A stretch of DNA of 64,000 nt from Thermoplasmatales archaeon E-plasma (GTDB taxonomy: Archaea > Thermoplasmatota > Thermoplasmata > Thermoplasmatales > Thermoplasmataceae): assembly GCA_000496135.1 (NCBI GenBank), contig KI542675.1:548030-612029 (forward strand), written 5' to 3'. Position 1 is the stretch's first letter. Every line of letters begins with the position of its first letter. Made by a program: the position numbers and the translations under genes. Positions 34,540-43,781 of this stretch are shown piece by piece. The notes beneath the pieces are model-generated. The model did not search any database and was not told the origin of the DNA. It worked only from the letters and a program-made list of their open reading frames with translations.

Positions 34540-34677
34540 CTAATTATATTCTTCCCCATCTACGTTTTCTTCCCTGCTCATTATGACCTGAATAAGCCCT
34601 TTCAGAACCTCTTTCACATCATCTAATTCTCTTCTCATATTGCTTAATTCTGTGGTCAGTTTTTTAAAATCTTCCAT
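34540..34677 (-). CDS. 45-residue coiled-coil protein between csl4 and the Sm gene
   Basis: ATG 34677 to TAG 34540. The peptide (MEDFKKLTTELSNMRRELDD, then VKEVLKGLIQVIMSREENVD and GEEYN) is an amphipathic helix with heptad-like spacing of Leu, Val and Ile and a strongly charged surface. The start lies 4 bp after the csl4 stop and the stop lies 8 bp before the Sm gene start, so it fills the operon gap exactly. Tight spacing and coding-like composition support a real gene. Function unknown; a partner of Csl4 or Sm is a guess. Confidence 0.6.
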   Translation of the reverse strand: MEDFKKLTTELSNMRRELDDVKEVLKGLIQVIMSREENVDGEEYN

Positions 34678-34681
34678 ACTT

Positions 34682-35275
34682 TCATTGTCTGTTTTCAATA
34701 TCATCACCAAAATTAATCATATCTCCATAATCAGCTGTATATTTTCTCTGTTCTGTTCTTTCACAATTCTCGCAATATAGCGAACCATTTTTCATAACGA
34801 GAAATTCCCTGCATCTTGAGCATCTTGCTTTTACAACTCCCAGATTTCTCCCCATTATTCCCAATTCAAAATTTTGACCAATTCTAAGAACTTTACCTCT
34901 AATAAAATCTCCAGTCCTTATATTCGGGATATCATTAGATCTACCGCGGTCTCCCTGGCCAAATCTTATGTAGCCTTCCGCAGTGTAAGGAACTAGTCCA
35001 AGCTTAGGATCACTGAATCCCCCTATTTTGACAATTGCCTGCCGCTGATCTACTTTTATTAATTGCCCATAGCAAATATCTCCAATTCTTGGTTTAAGTC
35101 TGACTTTGTCTGTTTTAACATAAATGATCATTCTATTATCATCTTTCATTACTCTACCAAACGCCAGTGATTTCACATACCCGTCGCTTTCCAAGGTATT
35201 AACGCCGGGAACATATTCCTCAGCAGATGAAAGGACTTCACCGGGAAATACTATTTTGTTATCATTATTTGCCAT
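34682..35275 (-). CDS. csl4: exosome complex RNA-binding protein Csl4
   Basis: About 197 residues from ATG 35275. N-terminal domain with KIVFPGEVLSSAEEYVPG, S1 RNA-binding domain from about residue 60 (GDICYGQLIKVDQRQAIVKIGG), and a C-terminal zinc ribbon CSRC-CENC. It caps the archaeal exosome and helps recruit RNA. The longer possible start at 35326 is rejected because a TATA-like GTTATAATCA is centred 25 bp before 35275. First gene of the csl4-small ORF-Sm operon. Confidence 0.93.
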   Translation of the reverse strand: MANNDNKIVFPGEVLSSAEEYVPGVNTLESDGYVKSLAFGRVMKDDNRMIIYVKTDKVRLKPRIGDICYGQLIKVDQRQAIVKIGGFSDPKLGLVPYTAEGYIRFGQGDRGRSNDIPNIRTGDFIRGKVLRIGQNFELGIMGRNLGVVKARCSRCREFLVMKNGSLYCENCERTEQRKYTADYGDMINFGDDIENRQ

Positions 35276-35294
35276 ATTTAACACGTCTGAACTT

Positions 35295-35304
35295 TGATTA
35301 TAAC
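35295..35304 (-). promoter_or_regulatory. TATA box of the csl4 operon
   Basis: Minus strand GTTATAATCA centred 25 bp before ATG 35275. Confidence 0.5.
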
Positions 35305-35423
35305 AACTATAATAAAACCAAATCATAATTTGCCTATTAATATTTTCTCACGGAGATAACCAAACCCGTATTGTTTGCAGGTAAAAAGCGAAAAAAGTAA
35401 TTGCTCCGCTGTATTGACCCCTT

Positions 35424-36980
35424 GTGATCATAGATGAAGCGTTCTTCGGTTTTTCCAGAACAGGGAGCTTCAAAGGAAGGAAATATCCGGCATTTCTCGA
35501 CTGGAAAGCTGATATCATAAACGAAGATTCATTTTCAATTCTAGGGGAACCATTTTCAGAATCGAAGAAAATTAAGATCGAAAGCACTGAGATCAAACTG
35601 AGAGAATCGGAAAATATCTTAATGATTGAAGAAGCAGATTCCATTATTCAAAGACCCAAAAACTTTGTCAGAATTTTAATGGAAGTCCATAAAATTAACA
35701 GATTTCACAAACTCATCTACACGCCATTAACAGGCGATCCATATCTCTTTCCGATTCTAACCTTGCTTGGAATATCTCTTCAGGACAACTTTATATCATA
35801 TATGGATGGAGTGGATAAGGTCGAATACAGGCACACTGGAAGGATGAAAAGAGAAAATGCTTCTATAGATGCCAATTCGTTTTTTTTAAAAAATCTCTCG
35901 GAAGATATTCAGACATCGATTAAGAATTATACACTTTTTGATATTGTGGAAAAAATTAATTTATCATCGAAGGCAGTCGAAATGCTTAGAATACTTGTTA
36001 ATGATTTTCAAAGAGACTATGAAGTGGTCTTTCCAAGGAGAACTCAGGGTATAAGGGCGGTATCAAACATCTCACTGTTGAGGCCAGATATATTGAGGTT
36101 TCAGGATTACATCTCTCACTATTATGTGAAGCCCGAAGGAAGAAGCATAGTACTTTTTATACCATGTTCGGCGAGAAAACCCTACTCTGAATCTAAATCT
36201 CACAGGAGACTCATTGAAGCACTAAGTGATCTCAGAGGTTTTATCCACGAAGTAATAATTACTTCACCCTTAGGACTGGTTCCAAGGGAAATTGAGGAAA
36301 CTTATCCTGCAGCTTTCTATGATGTTCCTGTAACTGGAAGGTGGTCTTCTGAGGAAAGAGAAATGCTTTTTAATGTTGCAAATAACTATTTGGGCCGAAA
36401 CAAATATGAAAAATCATTTGCGTTATTAACAGATGATTATTTATTTTCAGAAGAATACTTTCCCGAGGGTACTGAAATAATAAAATGGGATAAAAGCAAT
36501 GAAGGAAGTCTGATGCAATTAAGAAATAAAATTGGAGAATATGTAACTGAATATAGACCTCCAAGAGTTAAGGATTCGATAAGAGAGAAAATATTTGCTA
36601 TATGTGAATACCAGTTCGGCAGCTGGATTATTCCATATATAAACAAAGGAAAGATAATTAAAAATTACAATCAGTTTATGATAGCTGTAGATGGAAAGCC
36701 CGCTCTGATTTATCAGGAAGATAAGGGTAAAATGGCCATAAACAAAAATTTTACAAAACCATTTATTGATAATTCAAAATTTCTGGTGGAGATAGATGAT
36801 TTCAAACCCACCGCGAATATATATTCAGTCGGGGTTATCTCAGCAACCTCTGATATAAGGATAGAGGATGAAGTTGTGTTACACAATTCTGGAAATCCTA
36901 AAGGTGTCGGTACTGCGAAAATGCCATATGAGGCAATGAATGAACTTGAAAAAGGAATAGCAGTGAAGGTTAGAAATTAA
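35424..36980 (+). CDS. arcS: archaeosine synthase ArcS
   Basis: 518 residues. PCSARKPYSESKSHRRL (about 246-262) is the PC-X3-KPY-X2-S-X2-H motif of ArcS, which converts preQ0 at tRNA position 15 to archaeosine. LVPREIEETYPAAFYDVPVTGRW is the following conserved block, and a C-terminal PUA domain (about 440-515) binds tRNA. The N-terminal TGT-like half is reduced. Start GTG 35424 has no clear ribosome site or close TATA box, so the start is the least certain part. Confidence 0.9.
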   Translation: MIIDEAFFGFSRTGSFKGRKYPAFLDWKADIINEDSFSILGEPFSESKKIKIESTEIKLRESENILMIEEADSIIQRPKNFVRILMEVHKINRFHKLIYTPLTGDPYLFPILTLLGISLQDNFISYMDGVDKVEYRHTGRMKRENASIDANSFFLKNLSEDIQTSIKNYTLFDIVEKINLSSKAVEMLRILVNDFQRDYEVVFPRRTQGIRAVSNISLLRPDILRFQDYISHYYVKPEGRSIVLFIPCSARKPYSESKSHRRLIEALSDLRGFIHEVIITSPLGLVPREIEETYPAAFYDVPVTGRWSSEEREMLFNVANNYLGRNKYEKSFALLTDDYLFSEEYFPEGTEIIKWDKSNEGSLMQLRNKIGEYVTEYRPPRVKDSIREKIFAICEYQFGSWIIPYINKGKIIKNYNQFMIAVDGKPALIYQEDKGKMAINKNFTKPFIDNSKFLVEIDDFKPTANIYSVGVISATSDIRIEDEVVLHNSGNPKGVGTAKMPYEAMNELEKGIAVKVRN

Positions 36981-37032
36981 TAATGAACCATAAAATAAAA
37001 CTAAAAGAAGCAAATTTCGTTTTACATGTCTT

Positions 37033-37043
37033 CTTATTTATAG
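37033..37043 (+). promoter_or_regulatory. TATA box of the large surface-protein/MoxR operon
   Basis: CTTATTTATAG centred about 50 bp before ATG 37089. A transcript would start near 37064 with a leader of about 25 nt, which carries the AAGGAGAGG ribosome site at 37076-37084. Confidence 0.45.
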
Positions 37044-37048
37044 AAATC

Positions 37049-37055
37049 TTTTTTT
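37049..37055 (+). terminator. oligo-T tract, possible arcS terminator
   Basis: Seven T residues about 70 bp after the arcS stop, without a strong hairpin. Archaeal termination often needs only oligo-T. It sits between the TATA box and the predicted start of the next transcript. Confidence 0.3.
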
Positions 37056-37088
37056 ACTTACTATGGGTTTACAATAAGGAGAGGATAC

Positions 37089-40000
37089 ATGGTCAATATT
37101 TCACCTAAGGCAATAGCAATAACAATAGCAGCTATTATTATTGCATCTTCTTCATTCTTTATTTTTCATGTTTCATATTCAACAGAAATCCCAAATCTGA
37201 AAATACCAAAAATTCATCCACCCCAGATATTTCAACAAGAAAGCCAATTACTGGCAGGTTCAACTATGGGAACATCATTTTCATTTGTATCCAACGCAAC
37301 TTTTAACCTGGAGGGATACATTTATACAAACTCAGGGAATGATCCCGTGCCGCTAGCAAATAAAGCAGCATATATTTATGTTTTTCCATGGGTTGATGAG
37401 GTAACTACAACGGCCAATGGGTTTTATAATATAACCATGGTCCATTACGGTTCGTACACAGTAGGTTATACTTCACAAAATTTTACTGAAGTAACAAAAT
37501 CTTTTTCAATAATTCAGGGCAGTTCGTCCTGGCAGAACGTCACCTTATCGCCTGCTCACTTTTATAAGACAACTGGAAGCACTGTTCTTTCAAATGGGAG
37601 TACTGTTCCTGATGTACAGATTGTTTTCCATGCATTCTTTGGTGATTATACTACAGTATCAGGAAGCAACGGTACTTTTACCACAGCTCTGCCAGGTGCA
37701 ATGTATAAATCTTTAACTCTAAAGGGAGGTTATTATAAGTTTCCAAAGCCCCTGTTCTTCAATGTTACTGGGATTACAAATCATTTGACCTTAATCATGA
37801 ATAAAACCAATCAGCTTTTATACTTCAACGTAAGCGGTTATCTTTTCAATAAGATTGGTCAACCTGTCAGTGGAGGAACAGTAAGTGATTTGTATCTGGG
37901 AAATGGTAGTTCTGTGCCACAAGTTTTAGCGACTGCAATTTCTCTCTTCAATGGATCATATACAATTCGAGTTCCAGAGGGTTACAGTCTACTTTATGCA
38001 AATGCTGCTTCATACCTTTACAGCGTGATACCTAATGCAATTTCCGGACTGGAATCTTCAGGGCAAATAATAGCTAATTTGTCAGCTTTTCCAAAACTTT
38101 TCGTAAATTCCTCTTTATATAACGAAAACGCCACACTCACTGCTAAGGACCCTTTCTCACCAATTGGTACAGGGAATAATGGTACACAGGTAATTCCCCT
38201 TTATGGCAGGGAAGAGGTAAATCATCTCCTCAATGGAAATTATTCAACAATGAATTATGGCAACGGTATTCCATTTTCTGTTCCAAGCTTTTTGAATTTT
38301 AAAGTACTTAATATCAATGAATCAGATACCCCAGTCTCAAATTACCCTGTTGTGGTAATTTCTAATATAAGCGGAACACCATATTATGAGACGTTTTTTA
38401 CAAATAATACCGGGGAACTCCAAATTCCCGTATACTTTGACGGTTCATATACAGTTGTGATTTTTATTCCAGGATTCAACTCGGAACAGTATATATTATC
38501 AAATGGTGTGTTTCTTAACGTTTATCTAAAACCACTAAATGGAGAATACTTTAACATATCGGGCTATATCCTTAATAAGGTTGATGGAGCTCCATTAGTA
38601 TCATCAATTGTTAATAATAGTCTCGCAGGAATATTTCCAGTTAATTCCTATTTTTCGTCGGCAGTGAAGCCGGGCTATTACAACTTTCTAGTGTTTTTTG
38701 ATACCCACTTTCCATATTTATCCACAAAAAATATTTCTGAAGAATTCATAATAAATGCTTCCTATCGTGGCTTTGTTTCCGCATCTCTTAAAATAAATAT
38801 GAGCAAAGGGCAAAACTTTACAGATGAAAATATTTCACTTATTCCCGTGCATACAATAGGATTCAATTCAACGGGCGCACCTATTAGGCAATGGTCTGGA
38901 ACAACATCGGGAATACCAGGTATTAATGCCAAATCCCTTAAATCGAATCTTTTGAGTGGCAGTACAAATTACATTACATACAACACATTTGGCCCAACTC
39001 CTCTATATGCATTTAATCTCACGGTAGAGAATTCTCAAATTTTAGTTAACGGGATCCACCCAACAATCCCAAATTTACCAGTACAGGTTTTTTTAGTGGT
39101 TAATGGTGTTATTTATAATACTACTGCTTTTGCAAATGACTCCGGTATAGTTCATTTAAACTTATCATATGAAATGGCTTTTGGTAACGAGGTATTCGCC
39201 ATAAATTATGAGGAAACAGGTGTTTATGTATATTCAACATCATACCAGTTTCATAATAATTATAACGCTACGATGATTGAAAGAAATTCAGCACCTGTTA
39301 CCGTGAAGCTTGAAAATTCATTTGCTCTTTATCATAAACTTGCAGAACAAAATATCTCAGTTTCAGAGTTTTCTCTCACAGTCACTAATTCAACTCTCCC
39401 AATAAATCCAGAATCTATATATGAAAATCCAGTGATAGGAACAGAATTTAATTATTCGCTCCCGCAGGGAAATTATTCATTTTTCTATAACAATCCAAAT
39501 TTTGTCAGCAAGACCTTCTCTTTCTTCAATAATATGACATCATCGCAAAGAGTGAAAACTGAACTAATTCAGGGATACGGGTTAGTTTTTAACACATCAA
39601 CAATTCTGCCTTACTATATGCATGTAAATTATTCATTAAACGGTCAAGGATTCTATGATAACAACTTGCAATCCTCATATTTCATAAATGGAAATTACAT
39701 ACTGAACCTGAGCGTTAATCCTTCAGGCTTGAATTTTGCTATTTACTATAACGTCTCATCACAGGTACCAACACCTCTTAATTTCTGGAATTTTACATCA
39801 AATGACCCTGTTGAATATATATGGTATAATACAACTTCATTGGTTATCAGAGACATTGGAACTAAAATGACTGCAACTGGAACATTCTTGTATTTCAATA
39901 ACAGTGCGTTTAGCTCAAATGGTGTTTCTGGATACATATATAAATTTGCTTTCAATAAAACAGTTAATGGCCAGTATATTGGATATAATTTGACGGCAGG

Positions 40001-40211
40001 GACAAGCGTTGATTTCATACAGCTCAATGCATTATACACTCTAAAATCAGCTGCAAACAATTTAACAATATTCCCGTTATATTACGGAGGTCAATATATT
40101 TCTATATCTATCAAAACGGCAGCAACTGAGAGCAATATTCTTGCGTATCCATTGTCGTTGACCTTATATATGTATGAAACTCAACATAATGCAATTCAAG
40201 CCAAGGAGTGA
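37089..40211 (+). CDS. large secreted multi-domain surface protein with carboxypeptidase-regulatory-like repeats
   Basis: 1040 residues. N-terminal signal or anchor AIAITIAAIIIASSSFFIF, then a Ser/Thr/Asn/Tyr-rich extracellular chain with dozens of N-x-S/T sequons. At least three Ig-like repeats of the CarboxypepD_reg type are visible, starting FNLEGYIYTNSG, FNVSGYLFNKIG and FNISGYILNKVD, each with a G-x-Y turn. No C-terminal membrane helix is apparent, so it is N-terminally anchored or released. First gene of an operon with MoxR and DUF58, with a strong AAGGAGAGG site. No enzymatic domain recognised; a structural surface or adhesion role is inferred. Confidence 0.8.
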   Translation: MVNISPKAIAITIAAIIIASSSFFIFHVSYSTEIPNLKIPKIHPPQIFQQESQLLAGSTMGTSFSFVSNATFNLEGYIYTNSGNDPVPLANKAAYIYVFPWVDEVTTTANGFYNITMVHYGSYTVGYTSQNFTEVTKSFSIIQGSSSWQNVTLSPAHFYKTTGSTVLSNGSTVPDVQIVFHAFFGDYTTVSGSNGTFTTALPGAMYKSLTLKGGYYKFPKPLFFNVTGITNHLTLIMNKTNQLLYFNVSGYLFNKIGQPVSGGTVSDLYLGNGSSVPQVLATAISLFNGSYTIRVPEGYSLLYANAASYLYSVIPNAISGLESSGQIIANLSAFPKLFVNSSLYNENATLTAKDPFSPIGTGNNGTQVIPLYGREEVNHLLNGNYSTMNYGNGIPFSVPSFLNFKVLNINESDTPVSNYPVVVISNISGTPYYETFFTNNTGELQIPVYFDGSYTVVIFIPGFNSEQYILSNGVFLNVYLKPLNGEYFNISGYILNKVDGAPLVSSIVNNSLAGIFPVNSYFSSAVKPGYYNFLVFFDTHFPYLSTKNISEEFIINASYRGFVSASLKINMSKGQNFTDENISLIPVHTIGFNSTGAPIRQWSGTTSGIPGINAKSLKSNLLSGSTNYITYNTFGPTPLYAFNLTVENSQILVNGIHPTIPNLPVQVFLVVNGVIYNTTAFANDSGIVHLNLSYEMAFGNEVFAINYEETGVYVYSTSYQFHNNYNATMIERNSAPVTVKLENSFALYHKLAEQNISVSEFSLTVTNSTLPINPESIYENPVIGTEFNYSLPQGNYSFFYNNPNFVSKTFSFFNNMTSSQRVKTELIQGYGLVFNTSTILPYYMHVNYSLNGQGFYDNNLQSSYFINGNYILNLSVNPSGLNFAIYYNVSSQVPTPLNFWNFTSNDPVEYIWYNTTSLVIRDIGTKMTATGTFLYFNNSAFSSNGVSGYIYKFAFNKTVNGQYIGYNLTAGTSVDFIQLNALYTLKSAANNLTIFPLYYGGQYISISIKTAATESNILAYPLSLTLYMYETQHNAIQAKE

Positions 40212-40216
40212 AAAAA

Positions 40217-40993
40217 ATGAATAATGATGAAAAAAACAGTGGAAAAGAAAAATCGGATACCATAGACTTTGAAGTGAAAAATAAAACACAGAGTATTAAG
40301 GACAGCGGCATTCCAACGAAAAAGAAGCCAAAGGGTAAAACAAACTCAGAATCAAGCAAAACTGAGCAGATCCCAGAAGAAGTTAAAGTGGAAAAAAAGT
40401 TGGATGATACTAAGAAAATAAACGAACAAGAACCACCAAAAAAGTCTCAGCCTAAAATCGAAGTACCTGCAGTCAAAAAGAAGAAATCATGGTGGGGGCG
40501 AGGAAAAAAATCCGGTTCTTCTGAAACCAGAACCGTAGTTGAAATAAAGACTCTAGGTGACATACCTCCCATAGTTGAAGTTAGAAAGCTCATAGGAAAC
40601 GGAGATAAAAATGAGGGAACAGTAAGAGGTTTTAATCTTGCGAAGGCCGATATTGCAAGGTCTTTTAACACTGTTCAAAAGCCAGGGGAGAGCAACAGGA
40701 AATTCTTGGTAAGGATCCTGAGGGAGTCCGGTATCGAAATTCCAGATGAAGCATATGTGGATAACACTGCATTAAAAAATGCAATGAAAAATTCACTCTC
40801 TGTCTCAGAATCAAACAAAATAGACGCCCTTAAAAAATTGGCATTTTTCTATGTAGACTATTACGAAAAGGCCAAGTTTTCAAACGAAGTCTATTCTACT
40901 GACGACGATATTATCGACAGGCTTATGGATTTATATAACTACCTTGACGTCGCTAAGCTCTATTATCCATCTCACGACCAGGGTCGGAGGTAA
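40217..40993 (+). CDS. lysine-rich protein with a DUF4129-like C-terminal domain
   Basis: About 258 residues from ATG 40217 (AGGAG 8 nt upstream). The first 110 residues are highly charged and low-complexity (repeated KKKPKGK, KKKKSWWGRGKK). The C-terminal half RVLRESGIEIPDEAYVDNTALKNAM-like region ending LKKLAFFYVDYYEKAKFS resembles the cytoplasmic DUF4129 domain common in MoxR/DUF58 operons. No membrane segment is visible. Likely the cytoplasmic partner of the MoxR system; the domain match is by eye only. Confidence 0.55.
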   Translation: MNNDEKNSGKEKSDTIDFEVKNKTQSIKDSGIPTKKKPKGKTNSESSKTEQIPEEVKVEKKLDDTKKINEQEPPKKSQPKIEVPAVKKKKSWWGRGKKSGSSETRTVVEIKTLGDIPPIVEVRKLIGNGDKNEGTVRGFNLAKADIARSFNTVQKPGESNRKFLVRILRESGIEIPDEAYVDNTALKNAMKNSLSVSESNKIDALKKLAFFYVDYYEKAKFSNEVYSTDDDIIDRLMDLYNYLDVAKLYYPSHDQGRR

Positions 40994-41001
40994 AGGAGAA
41001 A

Positions 41002-41496
41002 TTGAGTATACCTACTTCTGCTGCTCTGAGCCCCTCACTTATTCTATCAGAACTTGAGGCAAATCCATACGTATTGCTGGCTTTTGCAATACCGATCATA
41101 GTCATAATTGCTGGATCAATAGCAATGACAATAGGTAAAAGTAAAGCCAGATATGATGCGATTCCAACTTTGGCACAGAGCAAAGAGCAGTTTAAGGTTC
41201 CTGCAAGTTCATTTAACAGGGAGATGAAATACGTGGAAGATGAAGACATAAATCATTTCTTTAATGCCATACAAACAGATATGGGGAAAATCCAGGACGT
41301 GATGAAGAAATATGAAAGATTACTCAAGTTATATAAGAAATTGGATTTAAAATCAAAATCAATATCAGAACGAAGGGCAGAAAAAGCAAAGGAGAAGAAA
41401 GAGCTAGTTTTTAAGGATATAGTGGAAATATATAGGTACATAGAAAAATTGAAAACAAAAGGGTTTGCATATGGAGATAAAGGAAAACAGGCTTGA
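41002..41496 (+). CDS. single-pass membrane protein with cytoplasmic coiled coil
   Basis: 164 residues. One membrane helix at about 23-44 (PYVLLAFAIPIIVIIAGSIAMTIG), then a charged region with predicted coiled coil (about 95-155: MGKIQDVMKKYERLLKLYKK and SISERRAEKAKEKKELVFKD). Start TTG 41002 follows an AAAGGAG site 8 bp after the preceding gene. It overlaps the moxR gene by 26 bp. No known family recognised; the place in the operon suggests it tethers the MoxR-DUF58 complex to the membrane. Confidence 0.65.
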   Translation: MSIPTSAALSPSLILSELEANPYVLLAFAIPIIVIIAGSIAMTIGKSKARYDAIPTLAQSKEQFKVPASSFNREMKYVEDEDINHFFNAIQTDMGKIQDVMKKYERLLKLYKKLDLKSKSISERRAEKAKEKKELVFKDIVEIYRYIEKLKTKGFAYGDKGKQA

Positions 41497-42457
41497 AGAA
41501 ATAAATATGGATTCTCTGCAGGAGGTAAGAAATATAGTATACTCTATGCAGAGTGAGATAGGACAGAGAGTTATTGGCTATGAGAAAATTGTAATGTTTA
41601 TGCTTATCAGTTTAATAAGCAATAATCATATAATGCTAGAGGGAGTACCAGGATTGGCTAAAACCTACCTTGCAAATGAATTCTCTAAACATCTGAACGT
41701 GGTTTTTAAAAGAATTCAGTTTACCCCCGATATGTTACCATCAGACGTAACGGGTAACATGATATTTAATCTTGAAACCAGAAAGCTGGAGTTCAGGGCT
41801 GGCCCTGTGTTCTGTAATGTGCTCCTTGCAGATGAAATTAACAGAACTCCAGCCAAGGTTCAATCAGCACTACTTGAAACTATGGAGGAAAAGCAGGTTT
41901 CGGTATGGGGTGAGATCAAGCCTTTGCCAAAACCGTTTCTGGTCATAGCAACTCAGAATCCAGTGGAGCAGGAAGGAACTTTTCCCGTTGCCGAAGCCTT
42001 AATGGACAGGTTCCTATTCAGGTATATTCTAACTTATCCCACAAGGGAGCAGGAGTTGAGCATGTTGAGAAGAGATCTGAGGCCGCTGAGCTCAATGAGT
42101 TACCTGGACCCGGATAAAATACTACAGTTGAGGGATCTGGTAGAACGTGTTTATGTTTCAACAGATTTACAAAATTACATGGTTGATTTTATAAGACATA
42201 CAAGAGAAAACAGTAAAATATACCTGGGTGCAAGCCCGAGAACAACAATGAAGTTTCTTAACGCAGCAAAAGCGAATGCACTCATAAATGGTCGTTCGTA
42301 TGTTATACCAGAGGATGTTTCTTACATGGCACATGAATTGCTAAACCATCGTATAATACTGAGGCCAGAGGCTCTTGTGGATGCCACAGACAACCCGGTT
42401 GAAGCCGCCTACAAAGTTATAGATGAAGTAATGGCAGAGGTAGAACCACCTAAATGA
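41471..42457 (+). CDS. moxR: MoxR family AAA+ ATPase
   Basis: About 328 residues. Walker A GVPGLAKTYL, Walker B LLADEINRTPAKVQSALLETMEE, sensor 1 VIATQNPVEQEGTFPVAEALMDRF and sensor 2 GASPRTTMKFLNAAKA define the MoxR AAA+ clade. MoxR ATPases act as chaperones, commonly with VWA-type DUF58 proteins, to mature or remodel complexes. ATG 41471 is chosen over TTG 41465. Its stop overlaps the DUF58 start as ATGA. Confidence 0.93.
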   Translation: MEIKENRLEEINMDSLQEVRNIVYSMQSEIGQRVIGYEKIVMFMLISLISNNHIMLEGVPGLAKTYLANEFSKHLNVVFKRIQFTPDMLPSDVTGNMIFNLETRKLEFRAGPVFCNVLLADEINRTPAKVQSALLETMEEKQVSVWGEIKPLPKPFLVIATQNPVEQEGTFPVAEALMDRFLFRYILTYPTREQELSMLRRDLRPLSSMSYLDPDKILQLRDLVERVYVSTDLQNYMVDFIRHTRENSKIYLGASPRTTMKFLNAAKANALINGRSYVIPEDVSYMAHELLNHRIILRPEALVDATDNPVEAAYKVIDEVMAEVEPPK

Positions 42458-43777
42458 TAAAAAAAACCGGATACGCGGTAATAGCAGCTTCGATTTACGG
42501 TATTTTCGAATCTCTTATTTATAGTGTGTACGGTTTCGAGTTTTTAGCTGTATTCTTTTTGTTCATATTTTTCTCAATAGCTCTTAATATAATATCATTC
42601 AACAACAGGATAGGAAAAAATTTCAAATATATTAAGGTCAGAAGGGAGTTAAATTCTGATGTAATGAAGAAAAAAGAGCGAACCAAAGTAAATCTGTATT
42701 TTAAAAACGAATCCAGAACGAAATTATATTTTAATTATTTTGACACGCTTTCTGATGTATTCTCTCTTTATGGTGATTATTCAGGATTCGTAACAATTAA
42801 ACCCGGCGAAACAATAGAAAAGCATTATGAAATTTCCCCAAATTCTATTGGCAAATATAAGGTTGGACCTATTAAGATATATTCGGAAGATCCCATGCGA
42901 CTCTCCTTTGTTCAGGCAGTATCTGAGATAATTCACGAGGTTAAAGTTGGTCCTTCCAATTCTGATACTTTTACACAAAGGAGCGAAAGGTTAAGCAACT
43001 TTATCTTTACAACGGGGATTCACAGGTCTGCAAAAGCCGGTTCCGGCTACAACTTTTTTGGAGTCAGGCAATATAATGATTCGGACGACTTCAGGCATGT
43101 AGCGTGGACTAAATATGGAATTCTTAATGGCGATGACCTGTACGTTAAGGAATGGGAAGAAGAAAGGCAAATTGATGTCTTATTTCTCATTGACTACAGC
43201 AACGGTACAAATATCGGTAATATTAATCGGCGGTTATACGACACTTTTTTGGCCAGTGTCATAAACGCATCTTATCTCATTTTTAAAAACCGAGACGGGG
43301 TTGGATATTTATTACATTCAAGCATTCACGATATCTTTATCCCTCCGGTGAAGTCTTCAAAAGTTGTAAACAAACTTGAAAAAGTTGTATCAGAAATAAG
43401 ACCTGACGGAACTTTCTCAATATCCAGCGCAACAGAATCAATTAAGAAAAACCTGAGAAAAAATGCAATGGTATTTACCCTGATGTCACCACACTATGCA
43501 GTCTTAGATACTAAATTAAGAACAAAAGATGTATTGTCAGGGAGGCAGCAATATAATTACATAATGGATCCCAGAGGATATTTCAATGAGCCGGAAAATG
43601 ATGCCATAGTGGAACTATCTGAGACGCTGTTTACTTCTGAAAGAGTAAGATTGGAAACTGTTGCCCAAGGCGTATAATCATCTGGGACTAAGAGTTCAGG
43701 TCACAAATGAAGATACGATTTTACCAAAAATGATCGCTGATTATTCTACGGGCAGAATGGCAAATAGAGGTGCATAA
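42454..43777 (+). CDS. DUF58 (VWA-like) protein, reading frame shifted near the 3' end
   Basis: Two N-terminal membrane segments (about 5-45), a beta-rich domain, then the DUF58 core GSGYNFFGVRQYNDSDDFRHVAWTKYGI and the VWA-like IDVLFLIDYSNGTN. As read, the frame ends at TAA 43675-43677 after VAQGV. Deleting one C of CCC 43664-43666 continues it as VAKAYNHLGLRVQVT and on to TAA 43777, adding about 34 well-formed residues and leaving the usual short gap to the next gene. Either a frameshift mutation or a consensus error. The core domain is intact either way. Works with the adjacent MoxR. Confidence 0.82.
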
Positions 43778-43781
43778 CCAT

